From NCBI RefSeq assembly GCF_023371205.1, contig NZ_JAMCCO010000002.1, positions 435,501-499,500 of the forward strand: DNA of 64,000 nt, in the 5' to 3' direction. Of this stretch, positions 18,832-28,300 are shown piece after piece (the stretch's first letter is position 1; each line of letters starts with the position of its first letter). Under the pieces are notes generated by a model, which was given only the letters and a program-made list of their open reading frames with translations, was not told the origin of the DNA and made no database searches. Source of the DNA: Parvivirga hydrogeniphila (GTDB lineage: Bacteria > Actinomycetota > Coriobacteriia > Anaerosomatales > Anaerosomataceae). A program made the position numbers and the translations under genes.

Positions 18832-21800
18832 TGGCTCTGAATCCCATAGCCTTTACCGAGAATGTCGTGAAGAACTTCCTCCGTTACCAGTACACGACTT
18901 ACGCACTGGCAGACGATCGGCTTGCGCAGCAGATGCGCGATTTGCTCTCGCTGGGCGCCGCCCGGCGCTCCCCCCTTCTGCGCGGACCCTACATCAGTCT
19001 CTCGCGCCCGTTTCGCGAGGGTTGCTCGATAGAGGATGCCATCAATGAGGGTCTGCTCCATCCTGCGCTTCGCCAGCGGATTCCCGCCGGAGTGACTCAC
19101 CTGTACGGTCATCAAGAAGAGGCGATCCGCGCCATCGCCGCGGGGCGCACGACACTTGTCTCGACGGGAACAGGCTCGGGCAAGACCGAGTGCTTCCTCT
19201 ACCCGATCGTCTCGAAGTGCCTGACCCTGCGGGACGAGGGGGCTCCGCCCGGCATCAGCGCCGTGATCGTCTATCCCATGAACGCGCTGGCAGAAGATCA
19301 GCTCATGCGCCTCAGATCGCTCCTTGCCGGAACCGGCATCACCTTCGGCATGTATGTGGGCAAGACTCCTGAGTACGAGCGCGATGTCACGGGCATTCGC
19401 CTCCCCGCTGGTGCGTCTCGTGCCGACTACGAAGCGAAGTTGCGCGAAGTGAGAGAGCGCGGGTCTGGTGAGACGATCTATCCGCACGAAGAGGTCTGCT
19501 CGCGTGAAGCGATGCGTACGCACGGCGGCCAACCGCGCATACTCCTCACCAATGTGAAGCAGCTTGAGCTGCTCTTGACGCGGCAAAAAGACGTGGAATT
19601 GTTCAACGGGGCCAGGCTGGACTTCCTCGTTTTCGACGAAGCGCACACCTTCACCGGTGCCCTGGGCTCTGAGACAGCGTGCTTGATACGGCGCTTACGC
19701 GCGTTCTGCGACCGCACAGCCGAAGAGACAGTGTGCGTAGCGACTTCGGCCACAATCGTCGACCCCGAAGAGCCCGACGCAGCGCGACGCTTCGCCTCGC
19801 GCTTCTTTGGCGTAAGCCCAGATCAGATAGTCACCGTCGGCGAGGACTACGAGCGAGAGACGTGGGCCGACGATCGCTTCGTGCCGCCTGCCCCCAAAGA
19901 AGACGCAGTCGGCCTTCTTGATGATTGCGTCCGTGCCGTCGATCTCCCTGAGCCCGAGCGCGCTCATGCAATCGAACAGGTTTACGGCAGGCTTGCCGGA
20001 CGCGAACTTCCGTCGGGCGAGTGGCAAGAGGTCTTGAACGAGGAGCTCTCGCACTGCGAGATTGCGTATCAGTTGAGCGAAGTGCTGGCTCAGCCTCGTT
20101 CGCTGTCAGAACTGCCACCGATGATGGAATCTCACATCGGCCGGCCGATCACGGAGGCCGAAATCCTTGCGTGGCTGACCCTAGGCGCTGCAGCGCGGCA
20201 CGAGGGCCGCCCACTCCTTCGTCCCGTGGTGCATCTGTTCATCCGTGGCGTGGGCGGCGCGGTTGTTTCATTTCCGGAAGGCGACAAACCGCTCCTGCAC
20301 CTCTCAGCCGAAGAGGAGAGCACAGAAGAGGATGCCTTTGTACACCTTCCGATTCTCACCTGCACGGTGTGCGGTCAGCATTACTACGCCGCCGCCTGCA
20401 AGGACTTCGAGTTCACCGGCAAGCGTCCATCTGGAGGCGAGGCCGTCGGCGACTCCTCGTACTGGGAACCACTCGACGAGGCACAGGGTGGCAAGCGCGT
20501 CGTGCTCGTGGATCGCATCATCGGCGCGGACGATGACGAGAGCCTTGACGATGTCGGGAGGCTCTCGAATGTTTGGATGTGCCGACACTGCGGAGCGCTG
20601 CACCCCAAGAACGCGGATCGCTGCTTGCACTGCGGGCAAGCCGGCGAGATGGTTCTGCTCTACGCGATACGTCAATCGAAAGACAACCCCGGACGGCTTA
20701 CGAGCTGCCTCTCCTGCGGCTCCAACGGCAGGCGCTTGAGTGGGTTGTATCGCGAGCCAGCAAAACCCGTCCGAGCCGTCAACGTCGCCGACGTGCATGT
20801 TCTGGCTCAAGAGATGATTCAGCATTCCGAGCGTCCACGGCTGCTCGTTTTCTGCGACAACCGTCAGGACGCTGCGTTCCAGGCCGGCTGGATGAAGGAT
20901 CACGCGCGGCGGTACCGGCTACGCGCTCTCATGGCCGAAGCCCTGCGAGCGGGCCACAACACGGTAACCAACATCACACGCTACATCGACGAGATGCTTG
21001 ATAAGGACGAAAGCGCGTCGATAGCGCTGCTGCCCGAGGTGTGGTCCCGGTTCCGCAAAGAGAAAGTCACCGGACGCCACGAAATCGAGCGGTACAAGTA
21101 TCTCCGCATACAGGTCTTGCGCGAAGTCACTGCCTCTTCCAGGCAGTCAATCGGTCTGGAGCCGTGGGGCCGGCTCCGGGTCAGATACCACAATCTCAGC
21201 ACCGCCACGCCATGGGTTCGCGAGAATGCGAAGGGTCTCGGCCTACCGGCAGAGGATCTGCTCGAAGGCATCTCCTCTATCCTCGACTATCTTCGACGCA
21301 AGCGGGCCCTGTACGATCCGGAGTCCCAGGTTTTCAGCAAGTACTGGATGGACGGCGACCCCGAGGTTCAATGGGGCTACCTGCCGCAGCTTGGGAATCC
21401 AGTCGCCACGAAACTTCGACGCGCAGCCAACGAGAAGCCTGAGCTGGTAGTGCAGTGGCTAAGCGGCCGAGGCGACACCACCATCCGACAAATCGCTGGG
21501 AAGTGGGGGGTCCCGCCCGATTCTGTCGACGAGTTCCTCGCTGACCTGTTCTCAATGCTCAAGGACAGCAAGGTCTTGACACCTGTGAAGCTCACAGGCT
21601 CGAAAGGCACGCCGCTCCCGGGTGTGAGTGAGGTCTACCAGGTCCACGCGGACCATCTCGTCCTCGAGCCCGGCAACGGCGTGTACCAATGCAGATCGTG
21701 CCGCCGACGCTATACAAGACGCACCCCACATCTGCGCTGTCCATCGTGGCACTGCAACGGGACCCTCCAATGGCTCCCTGAGGATGCAGACAACTATGAC

Positions 21801-24233
21801 CTCCATGTACTGGACGGCGACTATCGGATGCTGCGTCCCGAAGAGCACACAGCGATGGTCCCTGCTGAAGAGCGCGAGCGCTTGGAGAACCTCTTCCGAG
21901 GCGAGTCCGACGCCGTGAACGCACTTGTTTGCACACCGACGCTCGAACTAGGCGTGGATATCGGGAGGCTCGACACGGTCTTGATGCGCAACGTGCCCCC
22001 CTCACCCGCCAACTACTGGCAGCGCGCTGGACGCGCCGGACGACGTCACCGCATGGCTGTCAACGTCACGTACTGTCGACCGACATCGCACGATCGCGCG
22101 TACTTCTCTGAGCCTGCGAAGATGCTTTCCGGCCGGGTTGACCCCCCTGCGTTCAACTTGAGCAACGACATCATGGTTGCAAAACATGTTCACGCAGCAA
22201 TGCTGACACGGCTGCACCAATACACGCGTGATGTTCGCCGTTCCGAGGTGGACCGCACACGCATTCGCGCGGTGTTAAGCGAATGCCTTCCTGCCACAGT
22301 TCGAGATTACCTCTTCGACTCGAATGGGGCTGTGCGCGTCGCACCTTTCGACCTCTCTCCACTGGCAGTCGTAATCGACGAGAACAAGGAAGACTTGCTC
22401 AGGTACGTGAGCGGCATCTTCGGCCAAGGATGGCCGGAGTCTGACGCGAACGTCGTGCTGCCCGAAAGACTTCAAACGTACATCGAGCAATTCATCCAAG
22501 AACTCGATGCGGTGCTGGACAGACTGCGACGCCGACTGACATGGGCGATGCACGAGATGCAGCGGCTCCACAGGATTCGCGAGTCGCAGGGCGTTCTGGA
22601 TTCCGAAGACGAGGCGCTCCTACGGCTCTGCACGACCCTCGTGAAGCGCCTGAAAGGAACCGCCAGCCGAAGCAGATTCGAGGCAGAAGGATACAACGAT
22701 GCCGCCACTTTCGGTGTGCTCGCCGCTGAGGGATTCCTTCCTGGATACGGGCTCGAGGTCGGATCGGTCCTCGCAACTGCCGAGATTCCCTACTGGACGT
22801 TAGGGGCGAAACGATTCACGCTGCCTCGGCCACCGAGTGTGGCCCTGCGCGAGTACGTGCCCGGCAACTTGATCTACGCGAACGGCAACCGCTTCGTTGC
22901 GCGGGTCTTCCATCGTGATATCGACGAGAAACGGGAAGAGGTTCCCGTGTTCGAGGTGGCGCTTCAGCGTCAGGCAATCAAGGAAGTACGAGCGCACGGC
23001 AATGCATCTTCTCTCGGCACAGAGGTGCTCCCAGCCATCGCTGTGTGCGACGTGGACCTCATACACCAGTCGCACATCTCGGACGACGAAGTGCTGCGGT
23101 TCCAGCTCGGTGTCGGTATTCACGGGATTGAACGAGGGCAGCACGACGGCGGTGTCGCATACTCTTGGGGCACACAGCCGGTTCACTTCCTCAAGAACGA
23201 CCGCCTACGGCTCGTGAACATCGGGGCTTCGGCGGCAATCAGCCGCTCAGAGCCGCTCATTGGCTACCCGGTTTGCACGGTATGCGGACAAAGCCGCTCG
23301 CCGCTCTCGTCGAAGAAGGAACTAGAACGATTCAAAGAGGATCACGCCGAACGTTGCGGCAAACCCGTGCGTAACGTTGGATTCTACGCAGACATTACCG
23401 CAGATGCTCTCGTGTTACGGGGGGTGGCAGACCAGGCTGCTGCCTACAGCGTGCTTGAAGCGATTCGAATGGCGGCAGCAGAGGTGCTGGATATGCACGT
23501 CGAAGACCTGCAGGTCCTCGTCATCGGCCATGTCGACAGGGACGATGTCGACGGCTACCTGTGGGATCCTATGCCAGGCGGATCTGGGCTCATCCGACAG
23601 ATGTGCGAACGATGGACGGATGTCATCCACATCGCGAGGAACATAGTGTCGGGATGCCCATCGCGTTGCGCCTCATCCTGTATTGATTGCCTTCAAACGT
23701 TCCGCAATGGGTACTACCACCGGTTCCTGGACCGGTTCGTAGCAGATGAACTCATGTCGCAATGGGGCGACGATATCGTCGAGTCTCACCCTATCCCGCC
23801 AAGACAGCCGAGCAGCCCAGCGCAAGACGCCGGTATGCCCGCGAACGTCGCAGAACAGCGGCTCAAGCACTTGCTCACTGCAGCGGGTTTCCCTGAGGGC
23901 CGATGGGGCGAGCAGCTTCGTCTCGGAGCCGGCATGGGCACGACAACGCCGGACGTGATCTACCGGACTCAGCATCATGATGATGACAGCGGCATCGCAA
24001 TCTACCTTGATGGGCTGAGTAAAGGAATCCATGGCGACCCGCGCCGCGCCGCACAAGACCGTGAAATCCGCGACTGGTTGCGCAATAACGGGTGGGATGT
24101 CATCGAGATTGCCGCGAGCGACCTTTTCGATGAGGCGAAAATGGCAAGCCACTTCAGGCGCCTCGCGCGTTACCTCGGCGATGCAAGACTCTCGGATACC
24201 CTCCGAGAGGACCATAGCTGGTTCATGGGATGA
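18831..24233 (+). CDS. Giant DEAH-box helicase with zinc ribbons, DUF1998 and nuclease-like tail
   Basis: An 1800-residue protein from GTG 18831, overlapping the herA stop. Helicase motifs: I STGTGSGKTE (residues 111-120), II DEAH (269-272), SATIVDP, then after a long insert DIGRLDTVLMRNVPPS and WQRAGRAGRR. Cysteine clusters (CTVC...; CRHCG...CLHCG; CRSC...CPSWHC) suggest several zinc ribbons. DUF1998 ends with CPSRCASSCIDCLQ near residue 1610, as in MrfA/YprA, DruE and DrmB relatives. The last 150 residues (PDVIYR ... IAIYLDG ... RDWLRNNGWDVIEI) resemble a Vsr/PD-(D/E)XK nuclease fold. It is probably the DNA-unwinding core of the HerA-NurA-methylase system. Size recalls Druantia DruE, but the neighbours differ. 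Confidence 0.85.
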   Translation: MALNPIAFTENVVKNFLRYQYTTYALADDRLAQQMRDLLSLGAARRSPLLRGPYISLSRPFREGCSIEDAINEGLLHPALRQRIPAGVTHLYGHQEEAIRAIAAGRTTLVSTGTGSGKTECFLYPIVSKCLTLRDEGAPPGISAVIVYPMNALAEDQLMRLRSLLAGTGITFGMYVGKTPEYERDVTGIRLPAGASRADYEAKLREVRERGSGETIYPHEEVCSREAMRTHGGQPRILLTNVKQLELLLTRQKDVELFNGARLDFLVFDEAHTFTGALGSETACLIRRLRAFCDRTAEETVCVATSATIVDPEEPDAARRFASRFFGVSPDQIVTVGEDYERETWADDRFVPPAPKEDAVGLLDDCVRAVDLPEPERAHAIEQVYGRLAGRELPSGEWQEVLNEELSHCEIAYQLSEVLAQPRSLSELPPMMESHIGRPITEAEILAWLTLGAAARHEGRPLLRPVVHLFIRGVGGAVVSFPEGDKPLLHLSAEEESTEEDAFVHLPILTCTVCGQHYYAAACKDFEFTGKRPSGGEAVGDSSYWEPLDEAQGGKRVVLVDRIIGADDDESLDDVGRLSNVWMCRHCGALHPKNADRCLHCGQAGEMVLLYAIRQSKDNPGRLTSCLSCGSNGRRLSGLYREPAKPVRAVNVADVHVLAQEMIQHSERPRLLVFCDNRQDAAFQAGWMKDHARRYRLRALMAEALRAGHNTVTNITRYIDEMLDKDESASIALLPEVWSRFRKEKVTGRHEIERYKYLRIQVLREVTASSRQSIGLEPWGRLRVRYHNLSTATPWVRENAKGLGLPAEDLLEGISSILDYLRRKRALYDPESQVFSKYWMDGDPEVQWGYLPQLGNPVATKLRRAANEKPELVVQWLSGRGDTTIRQIAGKWGVPPDSVDEFLADLFSMLKDSKVLTPVKLTGSKGTPLPGVSEVYQVHADHLVLEPGNGVYQCRSCRRRYTRRTPHLRCPSWHCNGTLQWLPEDADNYDLHVLDGDYRMLRPEEHTAMVPAEERERLENLFRGESDAVNALVCTPTLELGVDIGRLDTVLMRNVPPSPANYWQRAGRAGRRHRMAVNVTYCRPTSHDRAYFSEPAKMLSGRVDPPAFNLSNDIMVAKHVHAAMLTRLHQYTRDVRRSEVDRTRIRAVLSECLPATVRDYLFDSNGAVRVAPFDLSPLAVVIDENKEDLLRYVSGIFGQGWPESDANVVLPERLQTYIEQFIQELDAVLDRLRRRLTWAMHEMQRLHRIRESQGVLDSEDEALLRLCTTLVKRLKGTASRSRFEAEGYNDAATFGVLAAEGFLPGYGLEVGSVLATAEIPYWTLGAKRFTLPRPPSVALREYVPGNLIYANGNRFVARVFHRDIDEKREEVPVFEVALQRQAIKEVRAHGNASSLGTEVLPAIAVCDVDLIHQSHISDDEVLRFQLGVGIHGIERGQHDGGVAYSWGTQPVHFLKNDRLRLVNIGASAAISRSEPLIGYPVCTVCGQSRSPLSSKKELERFKEDHAERCGKPVRNVGFYADITADALVLRGVADQAAAYSVLEAIRMAAAEVLDMHVEDLQVLVIGHVDRDDVDGYLWDPMPGGSGLIRQMCERWTDVIHIARNIVSGCPSRCASSCIDCLQTFRNGYYHRFLDRFVADELMSQWGDDIVESHPIPPRQPSSPAQDAGMPANVAEQRLKHLLTAAGFPEGRWGEQLRLGAGMGTTTPDVIYRTQHHDDDSGIAIYLDGLSKGIHGDPRRAAQDREIRDWLRNNGWDVIEIAASDLFDEAKMASHFRRLARYLGDARLSDTLREDHSWFMG

Positions 24234-24312
24234 GCGAAGCACGGAACCGCGACGGCAACAGCTGCCCTCGCCCTCTCCTCAGCCCGCCCCCGATGGCTGC
24301 CCCCCAACGCAA

Positions 24313-24338
24313 ACGGCCGGGACATCGGTCCCGGCCGT
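24313..24338 (-). terminator. Strong hairpin after the initiator tRNA
   Basis: A perfect 11-bp inverted repeat (ACGGCCGGGAC / GTCCCGGCCGT) with a 4-base loop. It lies 10 bases downstream of the tRNA on the - strand and is followed there by TTTGCGTTG, a weak U-rich run. It can also stop transcription from the helicase gene arriving on the + strand, although no T tract follows on that side. Confidence 0.6.
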
Positions 24339-24348
24339 CGATAGTGCT

Positions 24349-24424
<76 letters not shown>

Positions 24425-24655
24425 TCGCTGAGCGAATGCGTATGCTAGCACGTGCGCCCGCGTCGCGCAACCCCGATTCCGCCGGCCACTCGTCGCCCGC
24501 CGCTACCGCTCGCGCCGCAATCCTGCCGCTCGTCGTCGGCATTGCCGTTCATCGCCCCGTTTGTGCCTTCCGGAACATGGCTGCTCAGGCGGGTAATCTC
24601 TCGTCCAGTATCGCCCGATAATACGTGACGGAGGTATGTACACGGACGGAGCTGT

Positions 24656-25342
24656 ATGACGCTTTCCGCACGCACACCGCTTCTCGTGGCGCTGGCCGTC
24701 GCTCTCGCTGCCACGGCCTGGCTCACGCTGCGCCAGGCGGCCCCGATCGCCACGCCCGAAGGACCGCCGAGCGCGCCCGCGAAGTCACCGGCCATCGCCC
24801 CGTCCGGCAGCGCGACGGTCGACCCTGCCGTCGCAGAACGCCTCGCCGATCCCATCGCGGTGCCTCGCGATGCTGTCGCCGCCGTCGCCGCAAAGGGCGT
24901 CGGCTCGCTCGGCGCGAACGATCGCGCCGCGTACGAGCGGTACGTGGCGCACGTCGAAGACGCTGTCCACAACGACGCCTCCACGATCAAGGCCATGCTC
25001 GGCGACTACACCTCAGCGCTCGCGCGCAGAGACCTCGACGCCCTCGTGGCGATGTGGGCCTCCGACGAGGGCACCGACCCCCGCGCCGCCGCGGCCGCTC
25101 GCATCGACTCGCTGCCGCAGATCGTGAGCGCGAGGCCGCAGCAGACGGTCACGGCGTTCGCAGTCGGTGCAACCACCGTGTACGTCGGCTATGCGGTCGT
25201 CGTCTGGCGCGACGGCGGCGTCGACTCGGAGCACACCATCGCCGTGCCGATGCGTCGCACCGCGTCGGGCTGGCGGCTGACCGGGCTCGATCCGACACGC
25301 GTCCCGAGCTCCGTCGTTGTGACCACAGTCACAGGCATATAG
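24656..25342 (+). CDS. Exported protein with NTF2/SnoaL-like C-terminal domain
   Basis: A 228-residue protein of unknown function. Residues about 8-24 form a hydrophobic signal or anchor, followed by a Pro/Ala-rich linker (about 30-60). Residues about 115-225 (DYTSALARRDLDALVAMWASDEG ... VYVGYAVVVWRDGG ... SGWRLTGLDP) look like a SnoaL/NTF2-like alpha+beta domain, often a ligand-binding or scaffolding unit. The start is ATG after GGAG. It lies 37 bp before the cytochrome gene on the same strand and may be co-transcribed. The 230 bp between the tRNA and this gene hold no other gene that can be supported. Confidence 0.6.
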   Translation: MTLSARTPLLVALAVALAATAWLTLRQAAPIATPEGPPSAPAKSPAIAPSGSATVDPAVAERLADPIAVPRDAVAAVAAKGVGSLGANDRAAYERYVAHVEDAVHNDASTIKAMLGDYTSALARRDLDALVAMWASDEGTDPRAAAAARIDSLPQIVSARPQQTVTAFAVGATTVYVGYAVVVWRDGGVDSEHTIAVPMRRTASGWRLTGLDPTRVPSSVVVTTVTGI

Positions 25343-25379
25343 AATGGTACGCGCGCACCACGAGCCGGAGGTGGAGAAG

Positions 25380-28300
25380 ATGCATGGCGACCAGCGGATC
25401 CCGAGAGCAGCGCTCATGACGCTTGCTGCAGCGCTCGCCATCTCGCTGGCGGCCCCAGCGCTCGCAGCGACGCCGACGCAGCCCGTGCTGCGCGACGTGT
25501 TCGTCACGCCACGAGCCAGTCTCGTCACCTCTCCGACCGTGACGGTGCAGTGGAGCGCATCCACGGACGCGTCCGGTCACGCGCTCGTCTACGACGTTTA
25601 CCGCGACGTCATCCCGATCACCGGCGCCACCATCATCTCGCGCGGCCTGACGCCGGTCGCCTCCGGCCTGACGGGGACGAGCGCGCAGATCAACGCCGCT
25701 TCGGCCGAGACCACGCAATCGTACGTGTGGTTCTACGCCGTGGTCGCACGCGACTCGCTCGGCACGAAGTCGGCGCCGTCTTTCAACATGGCGCCGAACA
25801 TGCACGGCAATCGCAGCGATCCGAACCAGATCTCCTGTCCGCGCTGCCACCGGGTGCACGGCGCGTACCGGGTCGACTATCACCTCAAGGAGGCGTGCTA
25901 CTACTGCCACGGCTCCACCGGGGCGAACTTCGCCACCGGCGCGAAGAGCACGTACAACACCGAGGCGTCCTTCTTCGACACCTGCACCGCGACGGCCGGG
26001 TCCAAGCACCGGAACACGTACATGACCTCAACCAAGCAGGAGTGCACCGCGTGCCACACGCCGCACCGCTCGCCGTTCTTCTACGACGCCGCAGGCGTGT
26101 ACCAGGCGTCGCAGAGCTACCGCCGCATGCTCCGCATCGAGTACGCGACGAACACCTACGAGTACTACAGCCGCAACGACAACCCCGGTGGCAACGCGTT
26201 CTGCTTCTCGTGCCACGGCTCGACGGCCGTCACCTGGAACGGCAAGACCATCAACGCCCAGCAAGCGATGAGCATCGCGGGCGGCACGAGCGCGTATGCG
26301 AACGCAGGCGGCGACCACAACTACGCCGGATACGCGAGCGCGGCGCACGGACCGTCAACGGTGCTGACGAACACCACCGAGCCGAACCCGGGCATCCAGT
26401 GCCTCGCGTGCCACAACAAGCACGCAAGCCGCGCCGACAAGCTCGTGGACTACCGGTCGCAGAACACCACCGCCTCGCAGACGGGCGGCGCGGACATCTG
26501 CTTCGCGTGCCACTCCGCGACCTCGACCGACACGCGCATCGCCGGTTCGGCGGCGCCGTTCTCGTGGAACGGCCGGGACGTGAAGGCGCAGTTCACGAAC
26601 AGCGCCACCTACATCTCGCGGCACCCGTACCGGATCGTCGCCGGCTCGTGGGTGACCGACACGATGACGGTGCTTTCCCACACGACGAAGTCCGAGTTCG
26701 ACACGTACTCGCTCGTCAACGCCGCCACCACCGATTCCGCGGGCGGCGAGATCCAGCTCGCCCAGTACACCACCTCGATCCAGGTGCCCGTGGTGTTCGG
26801 CATGTCGGGCGGCAGCACCACCTTCGACGAGTACACGCCGAGCGCGAATGCGTGGAACACGCTCTACAACCCCGCCAGCAGCACGCTGGGGTGGAGCCCC
26901 GGAAGCGGCTCGAGCGCATTCGTCGTCAACAACCGCGTCTACATCACCCGCGGAGGCAGCAACACCACCCAGGGCTACTACGACATCTCCAGCAACTCCT
27001 GGAGCGCCGGCCAGGCGCTCCCGAACTCCATCGGCCAGGGCGGCGACACCGCCGTGAATCCGCGCTCTGACTCCACCTGCGTATACTACACCCGCGCGAA
27101 CGGTCAGTCCGCCATCATGTGGTGGAACTACACCGGCACCGGCACGGGCTCGTTCAACTTCCAGACCGGCGGCTCTGCAAGGACCCTCGGCATCGGATCG
27201 GCAATCGCGTTCGCGCCGGTGGCCAACCGACTCTTCGTGATCTACCAGTCGGGCACCAACGGCGATGGACGCCTGTACTACAGGTCCTCGCCAGGCCGCT
27301 CAACGACGTCTGTTGACTTCACGCAAGGGGTCCAGGTGACCAGCGATGTGAACACGCGCTACGCCCGCATGACGTACTTCACCAAGAACGGCACCGAGTA
27401 CCTGATGATCGTCGGCCGTGACACCGGAGACAACCGTGACACGATCATCGTCTCGAACCTGGCTGGGACGCCGACTATCACCAACCTCAACATCGATCCG
27501 TTCGGAGCCGATCTCGGCGACGGCTGCGACCTCGAGTGGGACGGCGGCGACTACATCTACGCGATCCGCGGCGGCGGCCAGGCAGGCTTCGCCCGGATTC
27601 TCATCCCCGACGATCCCGCGAGCGCGGCCTCGTGGGACGCCTGGCAGTCGCTCGCCAACCCCCCGTGGGGCTCCAACTGGAACACTGGCTCGTCCATCGC
27701 TCCGGCGGCCTACACGACGACAGGGCTCGCGTACCGAACAAGCGGCACCGCGACGACCCCGGATATCACGCCTGACGCGTCCGTGCATCACTGGGGCACG
27801 GTGTCGTGGACCGAAGATGAGCCCGTCGGGACGGGCCTGCGCGTCAGCGTGCTCGGTTACAACGGCTCCTCGTGGACGACGATCGCAGCGTCGGTCGATG
27901 ATAGCCCGATCAGCCTCGCCGCGTACGCCACCAGCGCATATCCGAGGATCCGCCTGGTCGCCGAGCTTTCCACGAGCGACAATCAGAAGACGCCGACGCT
28001 GTACGACTGGACGGTCACGGGCCTCTACGACCGGTACGTCACCGCGACCGGATCGCTCACCTGCGCGAACTGCCACAACGTGCACTACGTCGGGAAGGGC
28101 ACGGCGGGCACCGCGTGGAGCATGGCGCGGGCGAGCGACCCCGACAACACGAAGCTCGCAGCGCCCTCCTCGCCCACCGACTTCTGCCTGCGCTGCCACG
28201 ACGGCGCGGCTGCTCCCGCTACGACGACGGCGACCTCCATCGTGCCGTACTCCGCGGCGTTCAGAGACGTGACGGCCCCCTTCTTCCCCGGGTGGAACAA

